DNA of 64,000 nt from Eubacterium sp. (GTDB taxonomy: Bacteria; Bacillota; Clostridia; Lachnospirales; Lachnospiraceae): assembly GCA_017619835.1 (NCBI GenBank), contig JAFZRN010000003.1, positions 38,655-102,654 on the forward strand, read 5' to 3'. Both the position numbers and the translations under genes were made by a program. Within the stretch, counting starts at the first letter, position 1, and every line of letters starts with the position of its first letter. A model generated the notes under the pieces. It ran no database searches. It was not told the origin of the DNA and saw only the letters and a list, made by a program, of their open reading frames with translations. Of this stretch, positions 7,579 through 16,205 are shown one piece after another.

Positions 7579-9880
7579 CCGGTATCTCCTGTTCATCTTC
7601 ATCGAAAAGGCTCATATACTCCTCCTTTTCGTCCTCACATGCCAGCTCTTTTATTCTCAGCGAAAAGCTTGTATACCGCCTTTGTTCCAATATGTTATCT
7701 ATCATCTCATTTATCCGCCCGAGGTTGCCCACGATAACCACCATTCTCATGGCACGGGTCACCGCTGTATAGAGAAGGTTCCTGTTCATGAGCTTATTCG
7801 GGCCCGAAAGTATCGGGATCACGACTGCCGGATACTCGGAGCCCTGGGACTTATGGATCGTTATCGCAAATGCGTGCTCCAGCTCATCCAGCTGGGAGTA
7901 TTCATATTCCGAGACCCGTCCGTCGTCAAAGCTTACGGTAACTCTTTCATCAAAGTCATTTATCTCGGCGATGGTTCCCATGTCACCGTTGAAGACGCCG
8001 ATCCCCTGATCCAGGATAACGCCCTTCTTGGAATCCGAATAGACCGACCACTCGATCTTATAGTTATTTCTTATCTGCATGACCTTGTCACCTTCGCGGA
8101 AAATGACGTCGCCATGCTCTTTTTCTCTCTTCTTCGGGCTCGGCGGATTAAGCTTTACCTGAAGCTTTTTATTCAGCGACTGACAACCCAGCTCGAACTG
8201 CCTCGTGGGAGTCAGTATCTCGATATCAAGAGGAGAGACCTCAAGATATTTCGGAAGGTTCTCGGTCACAAGCTTACAGAGTTCATCTGTTATCTCGGGC
8301 ACGGAGTACCTGGGGATAAAGAAGAAGTCACTGGATTTATTATTTATCTCAAGATGGATGCCATCCTTGATCTTATGTGCATTCTCGACGATACTGCTCG
8401 TATCCGACTGTCTGAAGATACGGCTCAGCGTCGTAACGGGGAAGCAGTCGCTTTCGATTATGTCGTGGAGTACATTTCCCGCACCGACCGAAGGAAGCTG
8501 GTCGATATCACCAACCAGGATCAGCCTTGTATCGGGCACGATGGCCTTAAGCAGCGAATAGAAAAGTCCCGCATCCACCATGGAGGCTTCGTCTATTATT
8601 ATCGCATCCGCTTCCAGCGGATTATATGCATTTCTCTGAAAATGCAGTGCTGCCTTTTCACCCTCTTCCTCGGGCTCGCCCGAGAATTCGAGGAGGCGGT
8701 GGATGGTCTGTGCCTTATAGCCTGTGGATTCGGTTATCCTCTTAGCCGCTCTTCCTGTGGGAGCTGCGAGCAGGACGACATTTCCCTGAAATTCAAAATA
8801 CCTGATTATGGCATTTATGATAGTAGTCTTACCTGTTCCGGGACCGCCTGTTATAACGGATACACCGGAGCTGACCGCAAGACGGACCGCATTTTTCTGG
8901 GAATCATCCAGCTCCATCTCGGTCTCTTCCTCGACATGATGTATGGCTTCGTCAACCTCATTCATATCGGGCTCGTAATCAAGCCTCAGACTTAAGAGGC
9001 GCTTTGCGCTCTCAAGCTCTATCCTGTAGTTCCATCTGGAGTAGACTCTCGCCTCACCCTCGGGATCTTCCATGACGACTTTCGACTCGATTATCATGTC
9101 GGAGAGTATCTTATCAAACCTTGCCATAAATTCTTCATCATCCATATCCGGATGGAGAAGCTCGTAAACCTTGGCTGAGAGCATGGTCTTCGGAATATAC
9201 ATATGACCGAAGCTCATGGACTGGGAAAGGACATAGATCACAGCCGAACTCACCCTGAACTCGGAGTCTGCGGGGATACCGGACTGCATGGCTATAGTAT
9301 CCACGGTCTTAAAGCCGATCCCCGGCACATGGTCTGCGATCTTATACGGATTCTTCCTGATTATGTTATAAACATCATCTCCGAATTCGGCATAGATCTT
9401 CATTGATGTCTTTATGCTCACGCCAAACTTGGAGAGGAACATGATGACATTTCTGTAGGAACGGTTCTCGCTGTATCTTACGGCAATCTTCTCGGCCATA
9501 TTCATGGAGATGCCGCGGACCTCGGCAAGACGCTCGGGCTCTTCGTCGATTATCCTTAAGGTATCCTCGCCGAACATTTTTACTATCCTCTTGGCGAGGG
9601 CTTCGCCGATACCCTTGATGATACCGGAGCTTAAGAATCTTAAAATGCCGTCGATATCGCTCGGCATGCTGAGCTCGGCAGAACTTACCTGGAACTGGAT
9701 ATCGTACTGGGGATGGTGAACATATTCACCCTCAGCCTGGATATACATTCCCTCTGCTACTCCCGGGATGATACCGACAAAGATATCGTCATCCCCATGC
9801 TCTGATTCCACGGCAAAAACAACATAACCCGATTCTTCGTTCTGATATATGATCTTTGTGATGTAACCTTCCTGTACCAT
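7562..9880 (-). CDS. recD2: RecD2-type SF1B DNA helicase
   Basis: A 772-residue RecD-like helicase acting 5'-3' on DNA without RecBC. It has the long N-terminal domain with helix-hairpin-helix repeats (FLSSGIIKGIGEALA; VPGIGFKTVD), Walker A GGPGTGKTT (345-353), Walker B IIDEASMVD, the GDIDQLPSVG motif and the C-terminal UvrD-like THKSQGSEYP region. An ATG at 9895 is also in frame, but it sits directly against a hairpin and has no ribosome binding site. GAGGG lies 4 bases before the ATG at 9880, which I prefer. The role is DNA repair or replication restart. It overlaps comF downstream. Confidence 0.9.
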   Translation of the reverse strand: MVQEGYITKIIYQNEESGYVVFAVESEHGDDDIFVGIIPGVAEGMYIQAEGEYVHHPQYDIQFQVSSAELSMPSDIDGILRFLSSGIIKGIGEALAKRIVKMFGEDTLRIIDEEPERLAEVRGISMNMAEKIAVRYSENRSYRNVIMFLSKFGVSIKTSMKIYAEFGDDVYNIIRKNPYKIADHVPGIGFKTVDTIAMQSGIPADSEFRVSSAVIYVLSQSMSFGHMYIPKTMLSAKVYELLHPDMDDEEFMARFDKILSDMIIESKVVMEDPEGEARVYSRWNYRIELESAKRLLSLRLDYEPDMNEVDEAIHHVEEETEMELDDSQKNAVRLAVSSGVSVITGGPGTGKTTIINAIIRYFEFQGNVVLLAAPTGRAAKRITESTGYKAQTIHRLLEFSGEPEEEGEKAALHFQRNAYNPLEADAIIIDEASMVDAGLFYSLLKAIVPDTRLILVGDIDQLPSVGAGNVLHDIIESDCFPVTTLSRIFRQSDTSSIVENAHKIKDGIHLEINNKSSDFFFIPRYSVPEITDELCKLVTENLPKYLEVSPLDIEILTPTRQFELGCQSLNKKLQVKLNPPSPKKREKEHGDVIFREGDKVMQIRNNYKIEWSVYSDSKKGVILDQGIGVFNGDMGTIAEINDFDERVTVSFDDGRVSEYEYSQLDELEHAFAITIHKSQGSEYPAVVIPILSGPNKLMNRNLLYTAVTRAMRMVVIVGNLGRINEMIDNILEQRRYTSFSLRIKELACEDEKEEYMSLFDEDEQEIPDDFFD

Positions 9881-9895
9881 ATAACCCTCATACAT

Positions 9896-9936
9896 AAAAA
9901 TGAGTAAAAAAGAATCGTCCCTTTTTACTCATTTTT
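9896..9936. terminator. 15-bp perfect hairpin between mreB and recD2
   Basis: Arms 9896-9910 (AAAAATGAGTAAAAA) and 9922-9936 are perfect reverse complements around an 11-base loop. The stem is AT-rich and ends in a T run in either direction, like a bidirectional terminator. It stands 5 bases after the mreB stop, so it probably ends or attenuates mreB transcription. No clear promoter for recD2 follows it. Confidence 0.6.
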
Positions 9937-9941
9937 GTTAT

Positions 9942-10931
9942 TTACTCCTGCTCAGCAAGAAAATCGATATATTTACCTGTTCCGACTGCAACTACGGACA
10001 TCGGGTCCTCTGCAGTCATTGTAGTGATTCCGGTCTTTTCCTCGAGGAGCTGTTCGAGTCCGTGGAGAAGTGCGCCTCCTCCGGTAAGAACTATTCCTCT
10101 GTCGGCTATGTCTGCCGCAAGTTCAGGCGGCGTTTTCTCAAGCACCGAATGAACTGCCTCTATCACCTGACCGGTCACATCACGAAGAGCTTCCTCTGTT
10201 TCATCGGAGGTAATGGTCACTGTCTTCGGAAGGCCTGTTACAAGGTCTCTTCCTCTTACATCCATTGAGATGTTCTCGGGACGCTTATAGCTTGTTCCGA
10301 TATTTATCTTAACCTCTTCGGCTGTCCTGTCACCGATCAGCAGGTTATGACGCTTTCTAACATACTTGATGATAGCGTCATCGAAGTCATTTCCCGCAAT
10401 CTTGATGGAGGAGGTAACCACCGCTCCACCCATGGATATAACTGCTATATCCGTTGTTCCGCCACCGATATCAACGATCATATTACCTACGGGACGGGCT
10501 ATGTCGATTCCGGCTCCGATAGCTGCTGCGATCGGCTCCTCGACTATGTTAACGAATCTTGCACCGGCATTGTAGGTCGAAGATTCAACTGCTCTCTTTT
10601 CTACTTCTGTTGCTCCTGAGGGAACACAGATGGAGATATGTGGTCTTCTTCCGAAGAAGTTTCTTCCTATAGCCTTCTTGATAAAGTACTTAAGCATCTC
10701 CTCAGCCTTGGTATAATCGGATATTACACCATGCTTCAGAGGTCTTATAGCGATAAGGTTGCCGGGGGTACGGCCAAGCATGAGCTTTGCCTCCTCTCCG
10801 ATCTCAACTATCTTCTCGGAATCCTTATCATAAGCGATGACTGTGGGCTCGCTTAAAACTATTCCTCTTCCTTTAATGTAGATAAGTATGTTAGAGGTAC
10901 CAAGATCTATACCAACATCCAGATTTGCCAT
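9942..10931 (-). CDS. mreB: Rod-shape-determining protein MreB/Mbl
   Basis: A 329-residue bacterial actin that forms membrane-bound filaments guiding lateral cell-wall synthesis. Phosphate-1 (VGIDLGTSNILIY), phosphate-2 (VDIGGGTTDIAVIS) and the adenosine loop (GIVLTGGGALLHG) are present, and length is normal. GTGAGGAAACATA precedes ATG 10931. It is not followed by mreC or mreD; instead it is third in a - strand run after a DivIVA-like coiled-coil gene and a sensor-like gene, with 16 bases to the latter. That arrangement suggests a morphology module. The choice between MreB and its paralogue Mbl cannot be made here. Confidence 0.93.
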   Translation of the reverse strand: MANLDVGIDLGTSNILIYIKGRGIVLSEPTVIAYDKDSEKIVEIGEEAKLMLGRTPGNLIAIRPLKHGVISDYTKAEEMLKYFIKKAIGRNFFGRRPHISICVPSGATEVEKRAVESSTYNAGARFVNIVEEPIAAAIGAGIDIARPVGNMIVDIGGGTTDIAVISMGGAVVTSSIKIAGNDFDDAIIKYVRKRHNLLIGDRTAEEVKINIGTSYKRPENISMDVRGRDLVTGLPKTVTITSDETEEALRDVTGQVIEAVHSVLEKTPPELAADIADRGIVLTGGGALLHGLEQLLEEKTGITTMTAEDPMSVVAVGTGKYIDFLAEQE

Positions 10932-10947
10932 TATGTTTCCTCACTAG

Positions 10948-12273
10948 CTAATTATTTGCAGGCTCCAGAATAACTATTGAAACCTTTTCATCCTTACGCC
11001 ACTTATGAATACTTTCGGTGACGTCATATATTCCGCCTAATATATCAATATATCTCTGATAAACGGTAAGTCCGCTCGGAGTCTCCATAGGAGCACCGTC
11101 CACTGCAAACTCCTCCTGCATCGGAAGGATAAACCTGCTGTCCTTTCCGATTATATCTTCACCCAGCTTCTGTCTTAAGTAGCTGTTTGCAAATATTATC
11201 TTGCCGTCCATCTGTCTTACTAAAAGATAATCCGGGATTGCATCCGCAACCTTCTTTATCGCAGCCCATGCGCTTTCAATCTGCTCCATCCGCCTTACGA
11301 CCGCCAGATCCTTCGAAACGATATCAGCGATCTGCTTAGCGAACTTGATCTCGGACTTGGACCATATACGTTCACGGCTGTTTTCGATGAAGATCATCCG
11401 GCCTTCGTATTCACCCTTAAGGAATACCGGAAATACCATGATAGCCTTGACATTTCCGTTAAAAACTTCCGCCCGCATCTGATTGGTCATGGTCCTTCTG
11501 TCAATGACCAGACCCTCTGTCCTGATCTGAGCCGCCATCTCGGGCGAGTAATGGTCATGATCCCATACGAAGGCTTTTTCCGCCTCCTCACTCTTACCGC
11601 CTTTAGCCCAGTAATCGTGAAGGATCATATTGAGCGGATTGGTCTTATCCACTCTGTAAAATACAATGTAATCTACATTGAGAAGCTTTCTTACCTTTTC
11701 ATATACGTCGCTTACAAATGTCTTGTCTCCGGAAATTACCATGGAGAGTATCTCGTCCACGATATCCTTGCACTGTGTCTCGAACTTAAGCTGCTTTCTT
11801 ACAAGCTTGTCCTCATACATTGTCATGGAGCCAGCATAAAGCTTTGTGATGATATCCGAGAGACAGGATGCCATAACATGCTGTCTGTCATAGCTCTTGA
11901 AAAGCTTCTGACTCTGAGTCTTATTATGTGCATATAGGATCCAGGTTGCGACGAAATGATCATCTACGAAGATCGGAGCAGCCGCAAAACGGCTTCCCGG
12001 GCTGATCTCATTTACCTCGGTGAGAAGTGTCTCACGGGTATCAACGATGTATTCAACCGTCTCCTTATACAAACGACGATATCTGGGATTGGTTACGGTA
12101 ACGTAAAACTCTCCCAGATAAGCCTTTGGACCCGAGGGTTCTATAAGGATCTTTCCATCCACGTCGAGGACAACCGAATAAAGCTCGCATGCCGAAGCAA
12201 AACCATCTATAAGCTGGTCTACCTTGCAGGACTTTAAGAATTCGGGTGTGATCTTCGTAATGTCAATATCCAT
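10948..12273 (-). CDS. PocR-like/GAF/PAS sensory protein without output domain
   Basis: A 441-residue soluble protein. Residues about 10-120 resemble a PocR-type ligand-binding domain (VVLDVDGKILIEPSG, then FAAAPIFVDDHFVATWIL) but lack the cysteines usual in that family. About 165-320 looks like a GAF domain (VDYIVFYRVDK, AIMVFPVFLKGEYEGRMIFIE). About 325-436 looks like a PAS domain (IPDYLLVRQMDGKIIFANSYL). No kinase, GGDEF, EAL, HTH or phosphatase domain follows, so any signal must pass by protein contact. GGGGGAG precedes ATG 12273. It sits between the DivIVA-like gene (14 bases upstream) and mreB (16 bases downstream), which suggests a role near the cytoskeleton. Domain calls are from pattern only. 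Confidence 0.6.
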   Translation of the reverse strand: MDIDITKITPEFLKSCKVDQLIDGFASACELYSVVLDVDGKILIEPSGPKAYLGEFYVTVTNPRYRRLYKETVEYIVDTRETLLTEVNEISPGSRFAAAPIFVDDHFVATWILYAHNKTQSQKLFKSYDRQHVMASCLSDIITKLYAGSMTMYEDKLVRKQLKFETQCKDIVDEILSMVISGDKTFVSDVYEKVRKLLNVDYIVFYRVDKTNPLNMILHDYWAKGGKSEEAEKAFVWDHDHYSPEMAAQIRTEGLVIDRRTMTNQMRAEVFNGNVKAIMVFPVFLKGEYEGRMIFIENSRERIWSKSEIKFAKQIADIVSKDLAVVRRMEQIESAWAAIKKVADAIPDYLLVRQMDGKIIFANSYLRQKLGEDIIGKDSRFILPMQEEFAVDGAPMETPSGLTVYQRYIDILGGIYDVTESIHKWRKDEKVSIVILEPANN

Positions 12274-12287
12274 AGAGCTCCCCCTGA

Positions 12288-13232
12288 TTAATACTGTATT
12301 TCGTTCTCCTCAGCTGCTGCTGCAGGCTCTGCCTCTGCTGCAGATGATGAATTGTTAAGATCTGAAAATGCGCTGTCTGTAAGTCTCTTTGCATCGTTAA
12401 CAGCAGATGTTACGTCTGCAAGAGCAACCTGAAGCTGTGCCATGAAGCCGCCCACTGAATCGAACTCTCTCTTAACGAGGAATCTCTTCTGACGGATCTC
12501 TTCTCTTGTATCAGCCTTAGCCTTATCGCATTCTGCGATAGTATCTTCCTTAAGTCTTGCACAAGCTGATTCTGTCTGAGCACTGAGGTTGTCACATCTT
12601 TCCTCTGTCTCACGTGCAAGCTGGCTGCATCTGGTCTCAGTCTCAAATGAAAGAGCATCTGTCTCTTCCTTTGTCTTCTTCTTCAGGCTCTCGCACTCTG
12701 CATAAGTAGTTTCCTTCTGCTCCTGGCAGCTGCTCTGAGTCTGTGACAGAAGTCTGTCGCACTCTGCCTCTGTTGCATTCTTAAGCTGCTCGCATCTTGC
12801 ATTTGTCTCTTCGAGCATAGCCTGGCACTGAGCAGTAGTCTCGGCTGTCTTAGCCTCGCACTCCTCATTTGTTCTTCTTGTAAGCTGATCTGCATTCTCT
12901 CTTGCAGCAAGAAGTGTTCTTGAGATTGACTCATATCTTGAAGCAGACTCGATCTCTCTTGACTTATATGTCTCAAGATCTGTTCTTAATCTTTCGAGTT
13001 CTGCCTTCATCTCTTCGTTAGCAGTAGAGAGCTCATCGATAGTACTCTTGGATTCTGCCATATTAGCTTCACGCATCTGCTGAAGACCTTTTACAGCTTC
13101 ACTGAGCTTGGCAGCATCCTCTCTGAGTTTATTTATCTCATCCTCATACTTTTTCTTCTGCTCGAGGACATAAGTCTCTGTTGCTCCCTTATCATATCCA
13201 CCAAAGGATACGGTTTTGATTTCTAATGCCAT
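12288..13232 (-). CDS. DivIVA-like coiled-coil protein with Cys/Thr hendecad repeats
   Basis: A 314-residue cytoplasmic protein. The first about 35 residues (IKTVSFGGYDKGATETYV) resemble the DivIVA/GpsB N-terminal membrane-curvature module. Residues about 25-113 form a heptad-type coiled coil. Residues 125-245 are eleven uninterrupted 11-residue units with Cys at position 1 (125, 136, 147, 158, 169, 180, then Thr 191, then Cys 202, 213, 224, 235) and Thr at position 8 of every unit. The last 15 residues or so are Ala/Glu-rich and probably disordered. GGGGAA precedes ATG 13232. The context, glmM upstream and a sensor plus mreB downstream, suggests polar or septal growth. It is not a standard DivIVA. 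Confidence 0.7.
   Translation of the reverse strand: MALEIKTVSFGGYDKGATETYVLEQKKKYEDEINKLREDAAKLSEAVKGLQQMREANMAESKSTIDELSTANEEMKAELERLRTDLETYKSREIESASRYESISRTLLAARENADQLTRRTNEECEAKTAETTAQCQAMLEETNARCEQLKNATEAECDRLLSQTQSSCQEQKETTYAECESLKKKTKEETDALSFETETRCSQLARETEERCDNLSAQTESACARLKEDTIAECDKAKADTREEIRQKRFLVKREFDSVGGFMAQLQVALADVTSAVNDAKRLTDSAFSDLNNSSSAAEAEPAAAAEENEIQY
12498..12893 (-). repeat. Hendecad (11-residue) repeat array inside the DivIVA-like gene
   Basis: This stretch encodes residues 114-245 as twelve 33-base units. The protein pattern is C-x6-T-x3. Ten of the twelve units carry Cys at position 1, unit 1 has Ala and unit 7 has Thr; all twelve carry Thr at position 8. The DNA units have diverged, so the pattern is held by protein-level constraint. 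An 11-residue period is typical of near-straight or right-handed coiled coils. Confidence 0.85.
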
Positions 13233-13289
13233 TAGTAAGTTCCCCTTTCACTAAATAAAGTCCTAGACCGTAGTATAACACATGACTTA

Positions 13290-14639
13290 TTATTCTGCCA
13301 TATGTCCTTTTTCTTCGATAACCTTGATAACCGAATCAACGTATTTCTCACAGATCTCATCGGTTTCGGCTTCTACCATTACACGGATAACAGGCTCTGT
13401 TCCGGACTCTCTTACAAGGATACGTCCTGTATCGCCGAGCTCTTCGGCTACCTTTACAACTGCTGCCTGAACATCAGGATCATTCTGTGCATCGGGCTTA
13501 CTCTTAACTCTTACGTTCTTGAGAACCTGAGGGTAGAATACAACAGGCTCTGCAAGCTCTGACATAGGCTTTTCTTTTGCAAGCATAACCTCCATCATCT
13601 TGATGCTTGTAAGTATTCCGTCACCGGTTGTTGCATACTTTGTAAAGATGATATGACCTGACTGCTCACCGCCTATACGGTTTCCTGTCTCAACCATGTT
13701 TTCATATACATATTTATCGCCGACCTTGGTCTTGTCATATTCGATACCGACCTTGTCGAGTGCCTTATAAAGGCCGAAGTTACTCATTACAGTGGTAACT
13801 ACCTTGTTATTAACTAACTTGCCTCTTTCCTTCATGTAGAGACCATAGATATAAAGGATATGATCGCCTGTGACAACATTTCCCTTTTCATCTACGCAGA
13901 GACATCTGTCGGCATCACCGTCATATGCGAATCCGATATCAAGTCCCTTTTCCACAACGAACTTCTGAAGATGCTCGATATGTGTTGAACCGCAGTCTGT
14001 GTTGATGTTATATCCATCGGGTGCATCATTCATGATATATGTCTTTGCTCCGAGAGCATCATATACTGAACCTGCTATCTGCCATGCAGCACCGTTGGCA
14101 ACATCAAGACCAACCTTAACTCCCTTGAAGCTGTATTTGCTCATTGAAATGAGATATCCGATATAACGGTTACGTCCTGCAGCATAATCTACCGTACGTC
14201 CGATCTCGTCCTTTGAAGCAACCGGAACCTCAACGTCACCGTCAAGATATTCCTCTACCTTAAGGATCGTCTCCTCATCCATCTTCTCTCCGTTTCCATT
14301 GAGAAGCTTGATTCCGTTATCATAGTAAGGGTTGTGTGAAGCGGAGATCATGATACCGCAGTCGAACTCATCTACTCTTGCGATATATGCAACAGAAGGA
14401 GTTGTTGTAACGTGCATTATATATGCATCGGCGCCGCTTGCCATAAGTCCCGTACAAAGAGCATACTCAAACATGTATGAGCTTCTTCTTGTGTCCTTAC
14501 CGATAACTACCTTTGCCTTCTTTCCTTCCTTAGCACCATAGTACCAGCCGAGGAAACGTCCGATCTTTACCGCATGCTCAAATGTAAGATCCTTGTTAGC
14601 TTCACCACGAAAACCGTCTGTACCGAAATATTTTCCCAT
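13290..14639 (-). CDS. glmM: Phosphoglucosamine mutase
   Basis: A 449-residue alpha-D-phosphohexomutase that turns glucosamine-6-phosphate into glucosamine-1-phosphate for UDP-GlcNAc. The catalytic phosphoserine is S101 in ISASHNPYYD. The metal loop DGDADRC, the sugar loop GGEQSGH and the C-terminal phosphate loop VRESGTEP are all intact. ATG 14639 directly follows the stop of the upstream gene, whose last codons carry AAGGAGG. It completes the run glmS-nagB-beta-helix gene-glmM. The DivIVA-like gene follows after 57 bases, and a TATACT box in that gap could give it some independent transcription. Confidence 0.95.
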   Translation of the reverse strand: MGKYFGTDGFRGEANKDLTFEHAVKIGRFLGWYYGAKEGKKAKVVIGKDTRRSSYMFEYALCTGLMASGADAYIMHVTTTPSVAYIARVDEFDCGIMISASHNPYYDNGIKLLNGNGEKMDEETILKVEEYLDGDVEVPVASKDEIGRTVDYAAGRNRYIGYLISMSKYSFKGVKVGLDVANGAAWQIAGSVYDALGAKTYIMNDAPDGYNINTDCGSTHIEHLQKFVVEKGLDIGFAYDGDADRCLCVDEKGNVVTGDHILYIYGLYMKERGKLVNNKVVTTVMSNFGLYKALDKVGIEYDKTKVGDKYVYENMVETGNRIGGEQSGHIIFTKYATTGDGILTSIKMMEVMLAKEKPMSELAEPVVFYPQVLKNVRVKSKPDAQNDPDVQAAVVKVAEELGDTGRILVRESGTEPVIRVMVEAETDEICEKYVDSVIKVIEEKGHMAE

Positions 14640-15302
14640 TTATCTTTCCTCCTTATGAATCACTTCTCCATTATTCTTCCAGATGGAATTTTCAGGAACA
14701 ACACCTCTTACACAGGAGGTGGGATAAACATTTGAATGTCTTCCGATAACCGTTCCCGGATTTAAGACTGCATTACAGCCAACCTCTACATAATCACCGA
14801 TCATGGCACCGATCTTCTTGATTCCAGTTTCAACCTGCTCTGTCCCATTATGGATAACGATAAGCTTCTTATCACTCTTAACGTTACTTGTGATGCTTCC
14901 TGCGCCCATGTGACTGAAGTATCCGAGGATTGAGTCTCCTACGTAGTTATAATGGGGTGTCTGTACATGATCGAACAGGATGACATTTTTAAGCTCGGCA
15001 CTGTTTCCGACAACACAGTCAGCTCCCACAAGAGCCGAACCGCGGATGAATGCACACTGTCTTACTTCGGTATTAGGACCGATGATACAGGGTGCTCCGA
15101 GATATGCAGAATCGAATACCTTAGCAGTCTTATGAACCCATACGTTCTCGGAAACTTCTTCATAGTCGTCTCCGAGCTTTGCTCCGAGTTCAAGGATCAG
15201 ATCCTTGATCCCCTTAAGAGCTTCCCAGGGATAAGTAAACTGGGAAAGGTAATCCTTAGCCATTGTATGATCAAGATCATATAAATCATTTATCGTATAC
15301 AA
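14640..15302 (-). CDS. Left-handed beta-helix (GlmU C-terminal-like) protein
   Basis: A 220-residue protein made mainly of hexapeptide repeats of a left-handed beta-helix (SAYLGAPCIIGPNTEVRQ, IGDYVEVGCNAVLNPGTVIG). It resembles the acetyltransferase half of GlmU and related UDP-GlcNAc pyrophosphorylase-like proteins, but has no N-terminal nucleotidyltransferase domain. Its place between nagB and glmM suggests a part in amino-sugar activation, such as acetylation of glucosamine-1-phosphate; this is inference. The start is TTG 15302 with AGAGAGG 8 bases ahead, overlapping the end of nagB. No ATG fits as well. Tight spacing (2 bases before, 0 after) implies one transcript. Confidence 0.7.
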   Translation of the reverse strand: MYTINDLYDLDHTMAKDYLSQFTYPWEALKGIKDLILELGAKLGDDYEEVSENVWVHKTAKVFDSAYLGAPCIIGPNTEVRQCAFIRGSALVGADCVVGNSAELKNVILFDHVQTPHYNYVGDSILGYFSHMGAGSITSNVKSDKKLIVIHNGTEQVETGIKKIGAMIGDYVEVGCNAVLNPGTVIGRHSNVYPTSCVRGVVPENSIWKNNGEVIHKEER

Positions 15303-15304
15303 AT

Positions 15305-16096
15305 TTACAGCCTCTCTTTCTTCTCTATATCAAGGAAATATTTGTAGGTGTCTACTGTAAGTTCGCCGCAGGCTGCCTCGTCGCATGCGATTATAGCACC
15401 GTTATGCATCTGAAGTGCACTGCAGGTCCACTTATGACTTACATTTCCTTCAACAGTAGCTGCAAGAGCGCGAGCCTTGTTGTGGCCGTTGATGAGGATA
15501 AGAACCTCTTTTGAATCAGTAACTGTTCCAACGCCTACTGAAAGGGCCTGTGAAGGAACCTTTTCCGGATCATTTCCAAAAAATCTTGAATTAACGATAC
15601 GTGTATCGGTTGTAAGATCTCTTACTCCTGTACGGGATGAAAGAGATGTGAAGGGCTCGTTAAATGCGATGTGGCCGTCAACGCCGATACCGCCCATGAA
15701 AAGATCTATTCCGCCGTATGAAGCAATCTTCTCTTCATAACGTGCGCATTCACCTTCGGGATCATCTGTCATGCCATTGAGGATATTGATATTCTCAGGC
15801 TTCATATCAACAAGATGATTGAAGAAATTATCATGCATAAAATACCAGTAGCTCTGGTCGTGATCCTTGGGAAGTCCAAGGTATTCGTCCATATTGAATG
15901 TAACAACATTTGCAAATGATACCTCGCCTGCTTTGTTCATGCGGGCAAGCTCCTTATATACTCCGATCGGAGACGAACCTGTAGGGAGACCAAGAATGAA
16001 AGGACGGTCTTCCTTATGATTATTTATCTTAGCTGCGATATAGTCAGCAGCCCATTTACACATATTGTCATAGTTTTCCTGAATTACAACCCTCAT
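15305..16096 (-). CDS. nagB: Glucosamine-6-phosphate deaminase
   Basis: A 263-residue cytoplasmic enzyme converting glucosamine-6-phosphate to fructose-6-phosphate and ammonia, the reverse direction of GlmS. The signatures [20 protein letters not shown] (catalytic Asp) and [11 protein letters not shown] (catalytic His and Glu) are intact. AAAGGAG precedes ATG 16096. Having nagB directly between glmS and glmM is notable, since one enzyme makes and the other removes the same sugar phosphate. A weak promoter is proposed upstream in the 109-base gap to glmS. Confidence 0.95.
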   Translation of the reverse strand: MRVVIQENYDNMCKWAADYIAAKINNHKEDRPFILGLPTGSSPIGVYKELARMNKAGEVSFANVVTFNMDEYLGLPKDHDQSYWYFMHDNFFNHLVDMKPENINILNGMTDDPEGECARYEEKIASYGGIDLFMGGIGVDGHIAFNEPFTSLSSRTGVRDLTTDTRIVNSRFFGNDPEKVPSQALSVGVGTVTDSKEVLILINGHNKARALAATVEGNVSHKWTCSALQMHNGAIIACDEAACGELTVDTYKYFLDIEKKERL

Positions 16097-16141
16097 ATTA
16101 TTCCTACTCCTTTCTGTGGAACGCTATTTTACAACTTTTTA

Positions 16142-16170
16142 ATTATATCATTAAAGCAGGGAAAAATCTA
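16142..16170 (-). promoter_or_regulatory. Weak putative promoter ahead of nagB
   Basis: On the - strand a perfect -10 box TATAAT (16142-16147) follows, after 17 bases, a poor -35 box TAGATT (16165-16170). The gap between glmS and nagB is AT-rich and 109 bases long, enough for a promoter. Only the -10 box is convincing. Confidence 0.35.
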
Positions 16171-16205
16171 TTTTTTTATATCGTTATAATCCAGGTTTTT
16201 TTGTT

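Noticed and set aside
7490-8995. A 501-codon open frame on the + strand opposite recD2
   Set aside because: It lies wholly antisense to recD2 and comF, has no ribosome binding site, and its translation shows no domain. It follows from the codon bias of the real genes.
10948-12273. Calling this protein a histidine kinase or diguanylate cyclase
   Set aside because: The chain ends after the PAS-like part; there is no H-box, ATPase, GGDEF or EAL motif.
12498-12893. Treating the 33-base periodicity as a DNA repeat or CRISPR-like array
   Set aside because: The DNA units are not conserved; the period exists only at protein level within one open frame.
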